A stretch of DNA of 64,000 nucleotides from Deltaproteobacteria bacterium (GTDB taxonomy: Bacteria > Bdellovibrionota > Bdellovibrionia > Bdellovibrionales > JAMPXM01). This document shows positions 45,086-54,147 of this stretch, in pieces (within the stretch, counting starts at the first letter, position 1; every line of letters begins with the position of its first letter). Made by a program: the position numbers and the translations under genes. The notes under the pieces are model-generated. The model was given only the letters and a program-made list of their open reading frames with translations. It made no database searches and was not told the DNA's origin. The stretch covers positions 81,830 to 145,829 of the forward strand of contig JAFLCB010000011.1 in NCBI GenBank assembly GCA_017302795.1, given 5' to 3'.

Positions 45086-45136
45086 CTTCGAGATCATCCT
45101 GCCTATTGGCTAACAATAGGTATAGCTTGTGAGGAT

Positions 45137-46498
45137 CTACGTTTTTCGATCCAAAAGTACGGCGACTTGCGAGCCGCCGCTACTGACGTTGACCTTGAGG
45201 CTTTTGTTGGTGGCTCGGGACATCAGGCCACCGACTTCGAAGTGTTGAAATCTTCCTTTGTTCCAATCAAATTGAACAAAGACGCCAAGGTCCGCGATCG
45301 CTTGTTTCGGTCGCGACAATATTCCATCTAACTCGATGAGATTAAGCTTCGTTTTTTTCTGGACGACCCATTCGTGCCGCCGGTTTTTCGGAATCCGCGC
45401 TAGCTGGCGAACAAGGTCTTGATTCATATAAACCTGCGTCCCGCCACAGCCGTCCGTGTATTTAAGTACGGCATCTTTCTTTAGCTCGGACGGGGTCTTC
45501 AGCGTTTCTGATAGCAATTCGGCTGGCAAAATCGATGTGCCAAGCAGGTTTGATTGGCCAAGGAGTTTTTTCCGTAAAAGCGGATCATCGAGTAGCGTAA
45601 GAATTGTTTTGGCGGCGACAAGGCCAGTCAGAAATGGTCCGTACTGAGGTGTCTTTGAGCGAACTATATTTCGGTAAAGCGAGTGTCCGTCTTGGTAGTC
45701 ACTCAGCGTGTAAGCGAAACTAAAGTTAATCGAATCCGGAAACCAGTTTCCGCCGATGGCCGTTCGACCACCGATCAGCTTTACAGATTTCTGTTGTAGC
45801 AAGCGTGTGTCGTCTTGATCGGGTTCGAGATCAAGTCCGAAATCCGTCGGCGAAATAAGCCGAATTTTCGATCCCATTTTCTCGCCGGTTTTGACGAGAT
45901 ATTCTTCATCCCAGTTATAGCTATCGTACTGAATACGTGCGACTGACTTTCCTAGGCGCTGCATGTTTCGAATCTCGGCCGCCGCAGTATCAAGACTCTT
46001 AAAACGACCTCGAAACTGAGGCAGCAAATCGATCAGCGTTTTTTGAAAGAAAGTGGATCTTGCTAGACCATCAAAGCCGATTTCGTTTAATTCCAAAAGT
46101 TGAGGTGGATTGCGCGGGTCGGGCGGGTCGACGATGGCCATATCGAAGCGGTAGCTTCCAGTGATACGACCATTACGATATTTAAGCACTTCAAGATTGT
46201 CGAGCAGATGATCGCGGATCGGGCCGCGCGGAATAATGGCGCGGATTTCATTTTCCGGAAGCGACAAAAGCTTCAAGGTAAACTTCGTTACGAGATAAGC
46301 CGTTCGCTTTATGCTCTGAAGGTAAGATACTGGAAGAACGCGAGGTCGGATCGAAAAGTCATCATCCGTGATTCCCGGCAATTCGGAATCAACGAACGCG
46401 TTCCAAACTGCAATTTTCATATCTTTATCGCAGGCTTTTTTTATCTGTCGATCCAGCGCGCGACCGGGGCGTTCGAGATGATAATTGAAGAACTTCAT
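45137..46498 (-). CDS. ATP-grasp-like protein (glutathionylspermidine-synthase-type fold)
   Basis: 453 aa. Patterns consistent with a circularly permuted ATP-grasp fold: FDMAIVDPPDPRNPPQLLELNEIGFDG (substrate-side strand with E-x-N-E), VLKYTDGCGGTQVYM (a glycine-rich nucleotide loop), EWVVQKKTKLNLIE, GVFVQFDWNKGRFQHFEVGGLMSR and VNVSSGGSQ (typical C-terminal metal/phosphate-binding motif G-G-x-x-x-R-x and N-x-S-S-G-G). Such enzymes ligate carboxylates with amines or peptides using ATP. No signal peptide. Ribosome site is weak. It lies divergently from the exported kinase-like gene. Confidence 0.6.
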   Translation of the reverse strand: MKFFNYHLERPGRALDRQIKKACDKDMKIAVWNAFVDSELPGITDDDFSIRPRVLPVSYLQSIKRTAYLVTKFTLKLLSLPENEIRAIIPRGPIRDHLLDNLEVLKYRNGRITGSYRFDMAIVDPPDPRNPPQLLELNEIGFDGLARSTFFQKTLIDLLPQFRGRFKSLDTAAAEIRNMQRLGKSVARIQYDSYNWDEEYLVKTGEKMGSKIRLISPTDFGLDLEPDQDDTRLLQQKSVKLIGGRTAIGGNWFPDSINFSFAYTLSDYQDGHSLYRNIVRSKTPQYGPFLTGLVAAKTILTLLDDPLLRKKLLGQSNLLGTSILPAELLSETLKTPSELKKDAVLKYTDGCGGTQVYMNQDLVRQLARIPKNRRHEWVVQKKTKLNLIELDGILSRPKQAIADLGVFVQFDWNKGRFQHFEVGGLMSRATNKSLKVNVSSGGSQVAVLLDRKT

Positions 46499-46730
46499 AT
46501 CGAAATATTTTAGGATTTTGCAGAAGTAAGTGTCACTTCAGTTTCGTCAGAAGTGGATGCGCTAGACAGAGGGCGGGTCGAACTAATTGGGCTCGTACTC
46601 GCTTCAGAAAAATCGCTAACAAGAGGCGTGCGATCAAAAGGCTCTCTGCTGTTAGAAATGTCGCTTAAATTTTGATAGCACCCTGACCTTGGTCCATACC
46701 TTTTTGATACAATTTGGTCGATAAGTCCGT

Positions 46731-47480
46731 GTGGTGTGTATCCGGTTTTCGATACTCTTATTGTCGTTTCTCGTACCGGCTTTGTCGCCGGTGCTGGCTG
46801 GTGCTCAGACGCCAAAGAGCATCGAAGAGTGTATACGCGATTTCGAAGCGCTTCGCGCGGCTTTGCGTGGTGGTCCGTCGGCGGAGACTCAAGCGACGAA
46901 GCTCCTCGCGATCCAAGCGATCACAGAGCGCGTTGAATTTGGAAGGCTTACCGACGTGCGGGAGCTTGATCGGGCCGACGCGATGGGGCTTGGCTTTTAC
47001 AAAGCGTTTTCGGCAAAGCTTGATGGACAGAAGGTGTTTGCGAAAGTTTCTTACTTAAAGCCTGGTGAGGCACGGGCGGGAATGCGCAAAGCGGAACACA
47101 TTCGAAATGAAGCAGCATGGGTCAAACGGTTAAGTGAACTTGGGATTGGCCCAAAGTTTCATGGCCTTTCTTCTTACGAAGATCGATATACGATTGTGAC
47201 GGAATTTGTTGAGGGGCTACATTTTGACCGACAAGTCGCGATCGTCTCGCCGGAATTTAAACCGACTAAGCAGCTTTTAGAAAGTTTAGAAAATATCCAA
47301 CGAACTCTTGAAAAAGAGGGTGTTGTTTCCACGGATCTTCAGCTGCGCATTTCTCCGACCCGCGCGTGGGTCATTGATCCCGAAATGTTCGCGCCTGCAA
47401 AAAGCCAGGAGGAAATCTATAACTCCCAAGCTTATCTCAGAGACCTGATCGACTATGTCCGCATGATGGTTGCAGACTAA
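46731..47480 (+). CDS. Exported kinase-fold protein
   Basis: 249 aa from a GTG. A signal peptide (RFSILLLSFLVPALSPVLAGAQ) is followed by a shortened protein-kinase-like fold: a strand with K105 (QKVFAKVS), helix-C-like E127 (IRNEAAW), a hinge VTEFVEG, a catalytic-loop equivalent STDLQL (D202) and a DFG-equivalent VIDPE (D216). LGIGPKFHG (138-145) also occurs, slightly changed, in the second exported kinase-like protein at 58028. It lacks the full HRD-N pattern, so it may be a pseudokinase or a small-molecule kinase relative. A protein of this fold in the periplasm or secreted is unusual. Confidence 0.65.
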   Translation: MVCIRFSILLLSFLVPALSPVLAGAQTPKSIEECIRDFEALRAALRGGPSAETQATKLLAIQAITERVEFGRLTDVRELDRADAMGLGFYKAFSAKLDGQKVFAKVSYLKPGEARAGMRKAEHIRNEAAWVKRLSELGIGPKFHGLSSYEDRYTIVTEFVEGLHFDRQVAIVSPEFKPTKQLLESLENIQRTLEKEGVVSTDLQLRISPTRAWVIDPEMFAPAKSQEEIYNSQAYLRDLIDYVRMMVAD

Positions 47481-47525
47481 TCAGCTTGCTTTTTTTATTC
47501 GCGACGGTTTTCTTAAAAGTGCTTT

Positions 47526-48362
47526 TTAGAATGCGACTGTTGAATGGTTTTTGAACGTCGACGGCACACTGCCTTCGGTGATCTGTGCGATTTCCTCAGG
47601 TGAGCCAAGGTAATGGCGGGTAACGAGGTCTTTCATGTCTTTGGCCTCAGAAAGCCATCGCTCCTTCAGCTGGTCGTCGTCTTCTCGTAAGGCGTGAATG
47701 TTGAGAGGCTGATCGATCGCCGGGACCGAACAGCCGATATGGTCACCCATTGCGTTCATCGTGATCATTTGCGCTGCGAGCACCGTGGCATGATGAACGT
47801 CGCGTTCAACACCTAGACTTGTGTGGCCTTTGCCAAATACCAATTCTTCGGCCACAAGACCGGCAAGGAGAGTTTCAATGACCGAAAGTAAATGAGCTTT
47901 GGTTTGAAACTCGGTCATCGGGAAGACCACGCGGGGACCACCACGATGCCAAGAAAGAGGACCGACCAAAGTTTTAACTGGCAGAATACCTTGGGAAGTG
48001 ATGCCGACCACAGCGTGGCCGGCTTCATGAACGGCAAGAAGATTTTTGAACTCTTCTGACATCGTGATTTCGGGAAGTTTTTCTTCGCGCGTTTGAATGC
48101 GATTTGCGATTGTTACCACTTTTCCGCTTTCACCTTTTCCGGTAGCGGTCAGCATTTGCCCGTTGAGCTCGTATCTGACCTTCAGTTCTCGTACGTTTCC
48201 TTGCAGTGCTTCTATCAGCCAGTCCGCGATGCGAGATTCGATAAGCTCTTTCAACGTGGATAGCACTGGCCGTGCCCCCTGCGAAGGAATCACGCCTTCT
48301 CGGAAGATCAATTCGACGATCGAATCATCAAAAATGATATTTGCGTTGAAGCTTGTTTGCAT
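47526..48362 (-). CDS. M41 (FtsH-type) peptidase domain protein without AAA motor
   Basis: 278 aa from the ATG at 48360-48362. Residues 1-65 resemble the small C-terminal subdomain of ClpB/AAA+ proteins (FDDSIVELIFREGVIPSQGARPVL). The rest is peptidase M41: LLAVHEAGHAVVGI with the zinc motif HEAGH, then LLAGLVAEELVFG, SLGVERDVHHAT and AAQMI, as in FtsH. Walker A and B are missing. In frame upstream of the ATG the homology continues (KIIRAQLAEIGKW) up to a TGA, and the preceding 67-codon ORF joins it with a one-base shift. It may be a truncated relic or an AAA-independent peptidase. Confidence 0.75.
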   Translation of the reverse strand: MQTSFNANIIFDDSIVELIFREGVIPSQGARPVLSTLKELIESRIADWLIEALQGNVRELKVRYELNGQMLTATGKGESGKVVTIANRIQTREEKLPEITMSEEFKNLLAVHEAGHAVVGITSQGILPVKTLVGPLSWHRGGPRVVFPMTEFQTKAHLLSVIETLLAGLVAEELVFGKGHTSLGVERDVHHATVLAAQMITMNAMGDHIGCSVPAIDQPLNIHALREDDDQLKERWLSEAKDMKDLVTRHYLGSPEEIAQITEGSVPSTFKNHSTVAF

Positions 48363-48375
48363 CCACTTTCCGATT

Positions 48376-48579
48376 TCAGCAAGCTGCGCGCGAATGATCT
48401 TTCAGTTTAGACTGAGTCATAGAAAGTCGCTCTTCGCGAGCCTTCATGGATTCCAACGACGTGCTGGACGGCCCGTTTGGTTCCGAGTTTTTGCGACTTC
48501 GCTCGATCGCGTCGAGCAAATGTCGAATGGGTTTTGTGGCCGCTGGCTTGATTTCTGTTTCGTTAAATTCTTGTGACAT
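48376..48579 (-). CDS. Short ORF, probably the displaced N-terminus of the M41 protein
   Basis: 67 codons, MSQEFNETEIKP then KPIRHLLDAIERS and MKAREERLSMTQSKLK, ending HSRAAC and TGA. Removing one A in the AAAG run near 48400 would fuse TQSKLK to KIIRAQLAEIGKW of the M41 frame, making a protein of about 345 aa. No good ribosome site precedes its ATG. It has no recognisable domain of its own, so it is best read together with the M41 gene. Confidence 0.45.
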   Translation of the reverse strand: MSQEFNETEIKPAATKPIRHLLDAIERSRKNSEPNGPSSTSLESMKAREERLSMTQSKLKDHSRAAC

Positions 48580-48753
48580 ATCGAGGCTTTTTGGACATTT
48601 GGCGGGATCTGGAGGAGTCCTGATTTGTCGGGCCCAAAGCCGCGATTCGGTTTTTCGTGAAAAGGTGGCCGGTATCCAACGACTATGGTAGGTGGGGTGG
48701 CCGGACTGTGGTAGGTGGTGCCGTGTCTCGGTCGAAAAACTTAGGAGTGTACA

Positions 48754-49338
48754 ATGTTGAAATCAGCAGTTTTTATGGTCCTTGTTTCCTTTTTAGTGGG
48801 TCCAGCGAAAGCGTCGCAGGCTTCCGTACTTCCAACGGTCGATTACGTTGATCTGAAGCAGTACGTCGGCAAGTGGTACGAAGTCGCAAGTATACCAGCC
48901 TCGTTTCAAAAAAAATGCGTGAAGAATACGACTGCTGAATATCGCGCCCTTGATTTTGATCGCATTGACGTCATCAATACATGTGAAAAGGCGGACGGCA
49001 CGTTGAACGTTGCCAATGGCATTGCCCATGTCGTGAACAAGGAGACTCAAGCCGAACTTAAAGTTTCGTTTGTTCCGTTTTTCAGTTTTTTTGGCTGGTT
49101 TGCAGGACAATACAAAGTTCTAGCCCTTGGTGATCAATACGAATACTCGGTGGTCGGTGACGACACTCGAGGCTTTGGCTGGATCCTTTCTCGCACGCCA
49201 ACGCTTCCGCTCCAGACTTTGGTTTTATTGGAAAAGAAGATCACGGCAGCAGGCTATGATTCGTGCCAGTTTTTGACTTCTCTTCAGGACGGTGGCGCTT
49301 ATTCCGAGCGACTTCCGCTTTGTGAATTAGTAAAGTAA
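48754..49338 (+). CDS. blc: Lipocalin (Blc-like)
   Basis: 194 aa with an aggag site upstream. A signal peptide (MLKSAVFMVLVSFLVGPAKA) is present without a lipobox, unlike E. coli Blc, which is a lipoprotein. The lipocalin motif LKQYVGKWYEVASIP is at about residues 33-47, followed by CVKNTTAEYR, WFAGQYKVLALGDQYEYSVVGDD and GWILSRTP, as in bacterial lipocalins. These barrels bind fatty acids or lysophospholipids. The cysteines (CVKN, NTCEK, DSCQ, LCELVK) suggest disulphides, so the protein is probably periplasmic. Confidence 0.92.
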   Translation: MLKSAVFMVLVSFLVGPAKASQASVLPTVDYVDLKQYVGKWYEVASIPASFQKKCVKNTTAEYRALDFDRIDVINTCEKADGTLNVANGIAHVVNKETQAELKVSFVPFFSFFGWFAGQYKVLALGDQYEYSVVGDDTRGFGWILSRTPTLPLQTLVLLEKKITAAGYDSCQFLTSLQDGGAYSERLPLCELVK

Positions 49339-49342
49339 GGGC

Positions 49343-50224
49343 ATGACGAAATTTGAGCGTGTGACAAGAATCAATGAAATTGTCGCACGCCTAGGCCGAG
49401 CAACCCCACAGCTAGTTGTAGAAAAAATCGCAACTAGTCTTGCACCGGATGTGAATTCTGAAAACTTGCGGCGCAGCGTTTATCGCGACCTAAAAGAATT
49501 GGCGATCGCGGGCCGTCTTGCGGTCGAGTATTTCTCGGCAACAGGGGCAAAACTGGAATCCGAACCGGCGGAATCGGATAAGAAAAACTTCCGCGTGGAG
49601 TATTTCGTTCCCAATCTAACATCCAAAACAGTTGGTTGTGAAATTCTCGAAAGTCACGGTGGCCAGTTATTGTTTGGTCCGGGGCCATCAGTAAACTGGA
49701 AAGTTTCTGAATCGATGCCGGCGGCTGATTTAAAACAGGCATCGATTGTCATCGAAGCTAGAGGCGGGGAATTTCTGACTTTATCCGCAGCGCACAGTGA
49801 ACTTCCGTTTAAGATTGTTCTTGCGAGAAATCCTGATGACGGGGCCGTCGACCCATCCGTGTTGACCGACTTAACAAATGCTTTTGGCGAGCGCTTTGGG
49901 TTATTGCTTATGGATGAACGTCATTTGTCTCGTGCGATCGGTCGCGATCGTCTTGGTCATCTTGTGATTGAATTTGCAAGTACACCTGGGACCTTCAAAG
50001 TCCGAGATCTTGGCTCAACGGGAGGGACTTTTTCAACACCGCTAACCGCGGCCGTTTTAAAGTTTATTTCCAAGCGCACCATCGAAAGCCGCGCCATGGC
50101 GACTTTGATTCCGGGCGACTCGTCATTATTTAACTCGCTGACTTGGCAGAAAATTGAAACAGAAGCCGAATTTCAATCGTCGATTCTTATCAAAGCAGGA
50201 AAAGCCTTGTTGGCGCTGGTGTAA
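49343..50224 (+). CDS. HTH-FHA-like protein
   Basis: 293 aa starting four bases after the lipocalin stop. The N-terminal half looks like a winged helix (RINEIVARLGRATPQLVVEKIATSL, RRSVYRDLKELAIAGRL). The C-terminal part (about 175-293) has an FHA-like core: MDERHLSRAIGRDRLGHLVIEF then VRDLGSTGGTF, which resembles the G-R-x-x-x-S-R-x-H ... D-L-G-S-T-N-G-T-F pattern in a different order. FHA domains bind phosphothreonine peptides. The link with the lipocalin gene is only proximity. It is cytosolic. Whether it binds DNA is inference from the N-terminal fold. Confidence 0.6.
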   Translation: MTKFERVTRINEIVARLGRATPQLVVEKIATSLAPDVNSENLRRSVYRDLKELAIAGRLAVEYFSATGAKLESEPAESDKKNFRVEYFVPNLTSKTVGCEILESHGGQLLFGPGPSVNWKVSESMPAADLKQASIVIEARGGEFLTLSAAHSELPFKIVLARNPDDGAVDPSVLTDLTNAFGERFGLLLMDERHLSRAIGRDRLGHLVIEFASTPGTFKVRDLGSTGGTFSTPLTAAVLKFISKRTIESRAMATLIPGDSSLFNSLTWQKIETEAEFQSSILIKAGKALLALV

Positions 50225-50476
50225 ACTACAAAACTTCCTCGCCCCACGAATTGGCTGCGCAGGCACAGCGAGGCGAAGCGGCCATTGAGGCGAATCGTAT
50301 AAAATACGAATCTCTTTTATCTCGCGTAGAAGTTTCGCCGGGAACGATGGATCGGTATATGAGTCGAAGCTCTGGTCTGACTGGCGACCAAACGAGGTCT
50401 AGGTTGAACACCCGGGCGTGCGAAGTCGCACTGGTCCCTGTTGACTAGCGCTGCGCAGTTCGTAGACCGTAAAGAG

Positions 50477-51580
50477 ATGAAAAAGACAAAATTCATTCTT
50501 TCCGGGGTAGGGATCCTAATTTCGGTCGCATCTGTTGGTGAGTCTTTTGGGGCGTCTCCTGGGGCGTCTCCTGGGGCTACCCAGGAGGAACCTTCTAATT
50601 GGGTTTTTCAAATGCGAAGTCTTGAACGTACTTTAGTAGATGCCTATCCGTATTTCTTTACGGAGTCCGCTTTTCGTGACGAGAAGAATCGAAAGAACGT
50701 CGATTTTCATTTAAGAAACTTTAAATCCTCTATTCATGATCTGCCTGTGAAAGCGGGCGAAGGACTTCTTGGAGCGGATCCGCTGATCCGAGGTTCGCGG
50801 GCGCGAATGGAATTGTTGCTAGACCGATCTATCAAGTCGTACACAGAAAAAGATTTTGCAGTTTCACAGGCGTCAGTTCAGTCAGCGATCTATCAATGTG
50901 TGGCCTGCCACACAGCGCAGGGGCGGGGAAAGCGGTCGACGAAAATAAACGACGAAATGTTTAGGATCCACACTCCGACGATACAGAAGGTGACAAGCCT
51001 GATAGCAATTAGGCAGTTTGAGGGAGCGTTGAAGGCAATTGAGTTTGCAATTCAAGGGAAAATGAAATTTCAAGATTCATCCGAGCAGATGTCGGTACTT
51101 CCTAAAGTGCATCTCCTGCTTTCTCTTCGGGCGATGGACGATGAAGACCGCGCTTTGAAAATGCTCACGCTGCTGCAAACAAAAGGTTCCAAAAACGTCA
51201 ACGATGCAGCCAAGAAAAAGGCCGCACAATGGACGTCCGATTTGCTTCAATGGCGTCAGTTCCTAGGGAAGACGTCGCCAGAAAAATCATCAGTCGAGAA
51301 ATTAAGATGGCTCGACCAAAAAACATCGCGAGCGGGAATGGATGCCGACGCCGCTTATGTGGTTCTTCTTCTAAGATCCTCGGTCTTGCACGGCACTTTG
51401 GTGAACGATTTAAAGCCCGAGAGTTTTGCCAAATCCTACGAAGATCTTGCAGAGACTTATCAGAAGCTTGGACTTCCTTTTCTAAAAGAGCTTACGCATC
51501 TTTATTTCGATTCATGTGCAAAGTTACCGGCGACGGAGGCCGGTAAGCGTTGCATTACCAAGCTTGCAGAAAAGATTTAA
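50477..51580 (+). CDS. Exported CxxCH (single-haem) protein, paralogue of the gene at 54148
   Basis: 367 aa from the ATG at 50477, which gives a signal peptide (FILSGVGILISVASVGESFG) followed by a small tandem repeat GASPGASPGA. The c-type haem motif is CVACHTAQ in the middle of a helical region; a distal Met cannot be assigned. The C-terminal part is TPR-like. Length, order and motif match the protein at 54148 (CLGCH), so they are paralogues flanking a minus-strand OmpA/PA14 pair. A role in electron transfer or as a periplasmic sensor is inference. Confidence 0.75.
   Translation: MKKTKFILSGVGILISVASVGESFGASPGASPGATQEEPSNWVFQMRSLERTLVDAYPYFFTESAFRDEKNRKNVDFHLRNFKSSIHDLPVKAGEGLLGADPLIRGSRARMELLLDRSIKSYTEKDFAVSQASVQSAIYQCVACHTAQGRGKRSTKINDEMFRIHTPTIQKVTSLIAIRQFEGALKAIEFAIQGKMKFQDSSEQMSVLPKVHLLLSLRAMDDEDRALKMLTLLQTKGSKNVNDAAKKKAAQWTSDLLQWRQFLGKTSPEKSSVEKLRWLDQKTSRAGMDADAAYVVLLLRSSVLHGTLVNDLKPESFAKSYEDLAETYQKLGLPFLKELTHLYFDSCAKLPATEAGKRCITKLAEKI
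50549..50578 (+). repeat. 12-bp tandem repeat
   Basis: Two and a half copies of GGGGCGTCTCCT inside the signal-peptide region of the CxxCH gene, encoding G-A-S-P repeats just after the leader. Such a repeat can change copy number by slippage without breaking the frame. Confidence 0.5.
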
Positions 51581-51586
51581 AAATAA

Positions 51587-52900
51587 CTAGCGCTCGACTT
51601 CAAATTCGACACGGCGATTCGCTTGTCGACCTTGATAGTTTCCGTTACTAGCTACTGGGCGAGATGGCCCGAAGCCGAGAGCGTCGATTTTCGACGCATC
51701 GAAACCCTCTTTTTCGACGAGATAGTTTTTGATCGAATTTGCACGGCGTTGGCTTAGTTCCATGTTGTAAGCCTTGCGCCCCAAGGAATCCGTATGGCCT
51801 TCGATCGTCAGTTTTTTGAAACTCACTCGCTTAAGTTCTTTTACAAGTCCCGAAAGAATTCTTGGATAGTCGTTAATCATCTTATCGGAATCGAATTCAA
51901 ATAAAATGCTTCCCACACTGAACCGTTCTCGAGTGCCGTTTGCACCTCGAGATTTCACTTCAGCACCTGATTTCCACACTGGCCCGAATGTGTAGTTGAG
52001 ACCCGCATAGACACGCCAATCTGGGGAGGAGACACCTTGTTTAAGTTCAGTCCCGGCCCCGGCGTGCAGAGATAACTCTTGCGAGATATCTTGTTTAATT
52101 CCGGCAAGTGCTTCTAGAGAAGTGAGATTGCGCGACGGGTTGGTGCCTTGGCTTCCTAGCGGAACAGCGCCGAAAACCTCGCCAATGAATTTCGTGTCGG
52201 TTTCTTCGAGCAGGTAGCTGATCGCAGCCGAAGCGATAAACTGATCGCCCATCGGTTCGATAAACGATCCAGCGATCGGTGTGCCGGGGCTTCTTTTTCG
52301 AACCCCAATATTGAAGGCCGTGATCGTTCGAAGATTCCAAAGATAATCACCGGCAAGTTCGAAGTTCAATGTGGGACCAGAGTCATTGCCTGCATATGGG
52401 TCATTTCGAATACGCTGAAAGTTCGTGCTAACGACCGTTGCGACACCGAACTTGGGTCCTTCAAGAAATCTCCATTTTGCGTTGGCGCGAATTTCGGTGC
52501 TGCCGGTCGAAACGAAGTTTCCTCTCACTCCGGTTTCATTGTCGATCGATTGCGTGATCAGGGCGGGGAAGCTGAAACCAATATCCAGACGAGGTAAAAT
52601 TCCGACGCCGAAATTGAGATCTGAACTCGTCAACGAGTCGTTCAGATCTGTTCGGCTTTGTACCCCAGTATCGACGTAGGGTAGCGAGTTGACCGCCGTG
52701 TTGAGAAACGCACCGAGGTTTACGATTCCGGGTTCGAGAGTTTTGGATGAATGAACGGTCGCGAAGTCGAGGCCGTTGGTAATCGGATTGAAATTCTGGG
52801 TTCCGGCGCCAACAATGTTGGCGTCCGATCGTGGCGTGTAACAAAACAAGAGGCCCAGTGCGAGCATTGAGATCTGGTATAAGGATAAAGATTTTCGCAT
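51587..52900 (-). CDS. OmpA-family outer-membrane protein
   Basis: 437 aa with a signal peptide (residues 1-27). Residues about 30-320 alternate hydrophobic strands as in a beta-barrel. The C-terminal 110 residues are an OmpA peptidoglycan-binding domain: ILFEFDSDKMINDYPRIL, IEGHTDSLGRKAYNMELSQRRANSIKNYLV and GFGPSRPV, ending NRRVEFEVER. It should anchor the outer membrane to peptidoglycan. It is followed on the same strand, 50 bases upstream in transcription order, by a PA14-like lipoprotein gene, and the two probably form an operon. Confidence 0.92.
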   Translation of the reverse strand: MRKSLSLYQISMLALGLLFCYTPRSDANIVGAGTQNFNPITNGLDFATVHSSKTLEPGIVNLGAFLNTAVNSLPYVDTGVQSRTDLNDSLTSSDLNFGVGILPRLDIGFSFPALITQSIDNETGVRGNFVSTGSTEIRANAKWRFLEGPKFGVATVVSTNFQRIRNDPYAGNDSGPTLNFELAGDYLWNLRTITAFNIGVRKRSPGTPIAGSFIEPMGDQFIASAAISYLLEETDTKFIGEVFGAVPLGSQGTNPSRNLTSLEALAGIKQDISQELSLHAGAGTELKQGVSSPDWRVYAGLNYTFGPVWKSGAEVKSRGANGTRERFSVGSILFEFDSDKMINDYPRILSGLVKELKRVSFKKLTIEGHTDSLGRKAYNMELSQRRANSIKNYLVEKEGFDASKIDALGFGPSRPVASNGNYQGRQANRRVEFEVER

Positions 52901-52950
52901 ATGGTCGCCTGCTCCTTTTAGTGTTGGAGCTTCGACCCTAGCTTAAAATG

Positions 52951-53814
52951 TTATTTGGAACAAAGGTTGTGTCCCGATGAAAGTTCGAAGTTCTCTGCCT
53001 TCAGCGGACGCCAGCCGCGTTCGAGCATCCCAAGATAGGGAGCTTTTGCCACAGCGACCGCCGAATTTGTAGCGGGTTTGAAGAAGTATTCGTTTCCTTC
53101 GGCCCGGCATTCCTTTTCTGCTAGGGAGCCTGACGTGCCGTCGACCTTTCTCCACATCAACGTTAACGCGATATGATAGCGAGGTCCTTCGAAGTAGGTC
53201 AGCCGCATTGGAAGGCGAAGGTCCTTTGTCATGGCAATGGATTTCGACGCACAGCCGAGTTTTGTTTGATGCGCCCCCTCATTTGAGATGAGCGTGGATT
53301 CTTGTGCTTGCTCGGTGAGGAACAAAGTCGAGCCGTCGTCTGATAAAACGGCTAGTTGGTAAAGGCCCTCCGGCTCGTCAGAAGCAAGCTTCAGTCGGCT
53401 TTTTAATTCCAGTGCGAACCATTCGGTTAGCAGCTCGTCGTCCTCATTTACGAGGGCTTTACCGTCAGCCGAGGTGAAACCCGTATCGAACATTCTTGTC
53501 GGTACATCGACTTTGTTCAGAAATAAATCAGCGTCGATCCTGTAACCAAGCCGAATCAGATCAAGGCTTGAATTAGGCTTAGATTTACTTGCGACGGGCC
53601 AGGAGTGGATTGTGCCTTTGAGACCGCTGAGCGGGGACACGACGTTGCTCGGGTCAAAGGGATCGCACACCACCGGAGTTCCATCCTGGCCAACCAGACC
53701 TTCGACTTTGGAATTTGAAATATCGAATTTCGCAGCTGAACAGGCTCCCAGTCCGCTGCCAAACAGGAGATAAACAACGATCGCGATAATTCGGCTGGGT
53801 GTGACGGTTTCCAT
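52951..53814 (-). CDS. Lipoprotein with PA14-like domain
   Basis: 287 aa. The leader ends in the lipobox GLGAC (C25). The mature part contains WFALELKSRLKLASDEPEGLYQLAVLSDDGSTLFLTEQA, the D-D-G-S and following strand typical of PA14 domains, which bind carbohydrates, and RLTYFEGPRYHIALTLMWR. Cysteines CDPFD, LGCAS, KECRA and NLCSK may pair. It precedes the OmpA gene by 50 bases on the same strand. Together they may form an outer-membrane-peptidoglycan assembly with a surface lectin-like lipoprotein (inference). Confidence 0.8.
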   Translation of the reverse strand: METVTPSRIIAIVVYLLFGSGLGACSAAKFDISNSKVEGLVGQDGTPVVCDPFDPSNVVSPLSGLKGTIHSWPVASKSKPNSSLDLIRLGYRIDADLFLNKVDVPTRMFDTGFTSADGKALVNEDDELLTEWFALELKSRLKLASDEPEGLYQLAVLSDDGSTLFLTEQAQESTLISNEGAHQTKLGCASKSIAMTKDLRLPMRLTYFEGPRYHIALTLMWRKVDGTSGSLAEKECRAEGNEYFFKPATNSAVAVAKAPYLGMLERGWRPLKAENFELSSGHNLCSK

Positions 53815-54147
53815 GGGTCTACTTCACCACGCTGATTTTAAAACTTTAAAACTGTGACGTTCTCTTCACAATCTATGACCTAGTGGCAGTGAAAAAGTCC
53901 TGTACACCGCAACGGCTGAGTTCGACGATGGTGAGGGCGCTGTTAATCTTGTGCACATGTTGGGTTACATAAAAAGCAACTGAACAGTGGCAAACGGTTG
54001 CGCCACGACAACAATCGATGTGACAAAAGTTCTCATCAGGAGCAGAAGGATCATTTTGAGACTGAGCTTCGGGCAAGCGCCTTCTAGGTTGCGAAAATTA
54101 GACGACGCCGTTAGCGTAAAGCAACTTCGACACCTTGGGGCTAAAAA
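53815..54147. other. Intergenic region between divergent genes
   Basis: 333 bases between the minus-strand lipoprotein and the plus-strand CxxCH gene. Only weak features are visible, such as TTTTAAAACTTTAAAAC near 53833. No gene, hairpin or palindrome could be supported; promoters in both directions are expected. Confidence 0.4.

Noticed and set aside
46510..46815. Minus-strand 101-codon frame upstream of the ATP-grasp-like gene
   Set aside because: It overlaps the signal-peptide region of the exported kinase-like gene, its start is inside that gene, and no start or ribosome site exists in the part that does not overlap; composition is low-complexity Ser/Thr.
50251..50448. 65-codon plus-strand frame (TTG start) after the FHA-like gene
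   Set aside because: No ribosome site and no recognised domain. It could be a displaced C-terminus of the FHA-like protein, but there is no evidence for a join.
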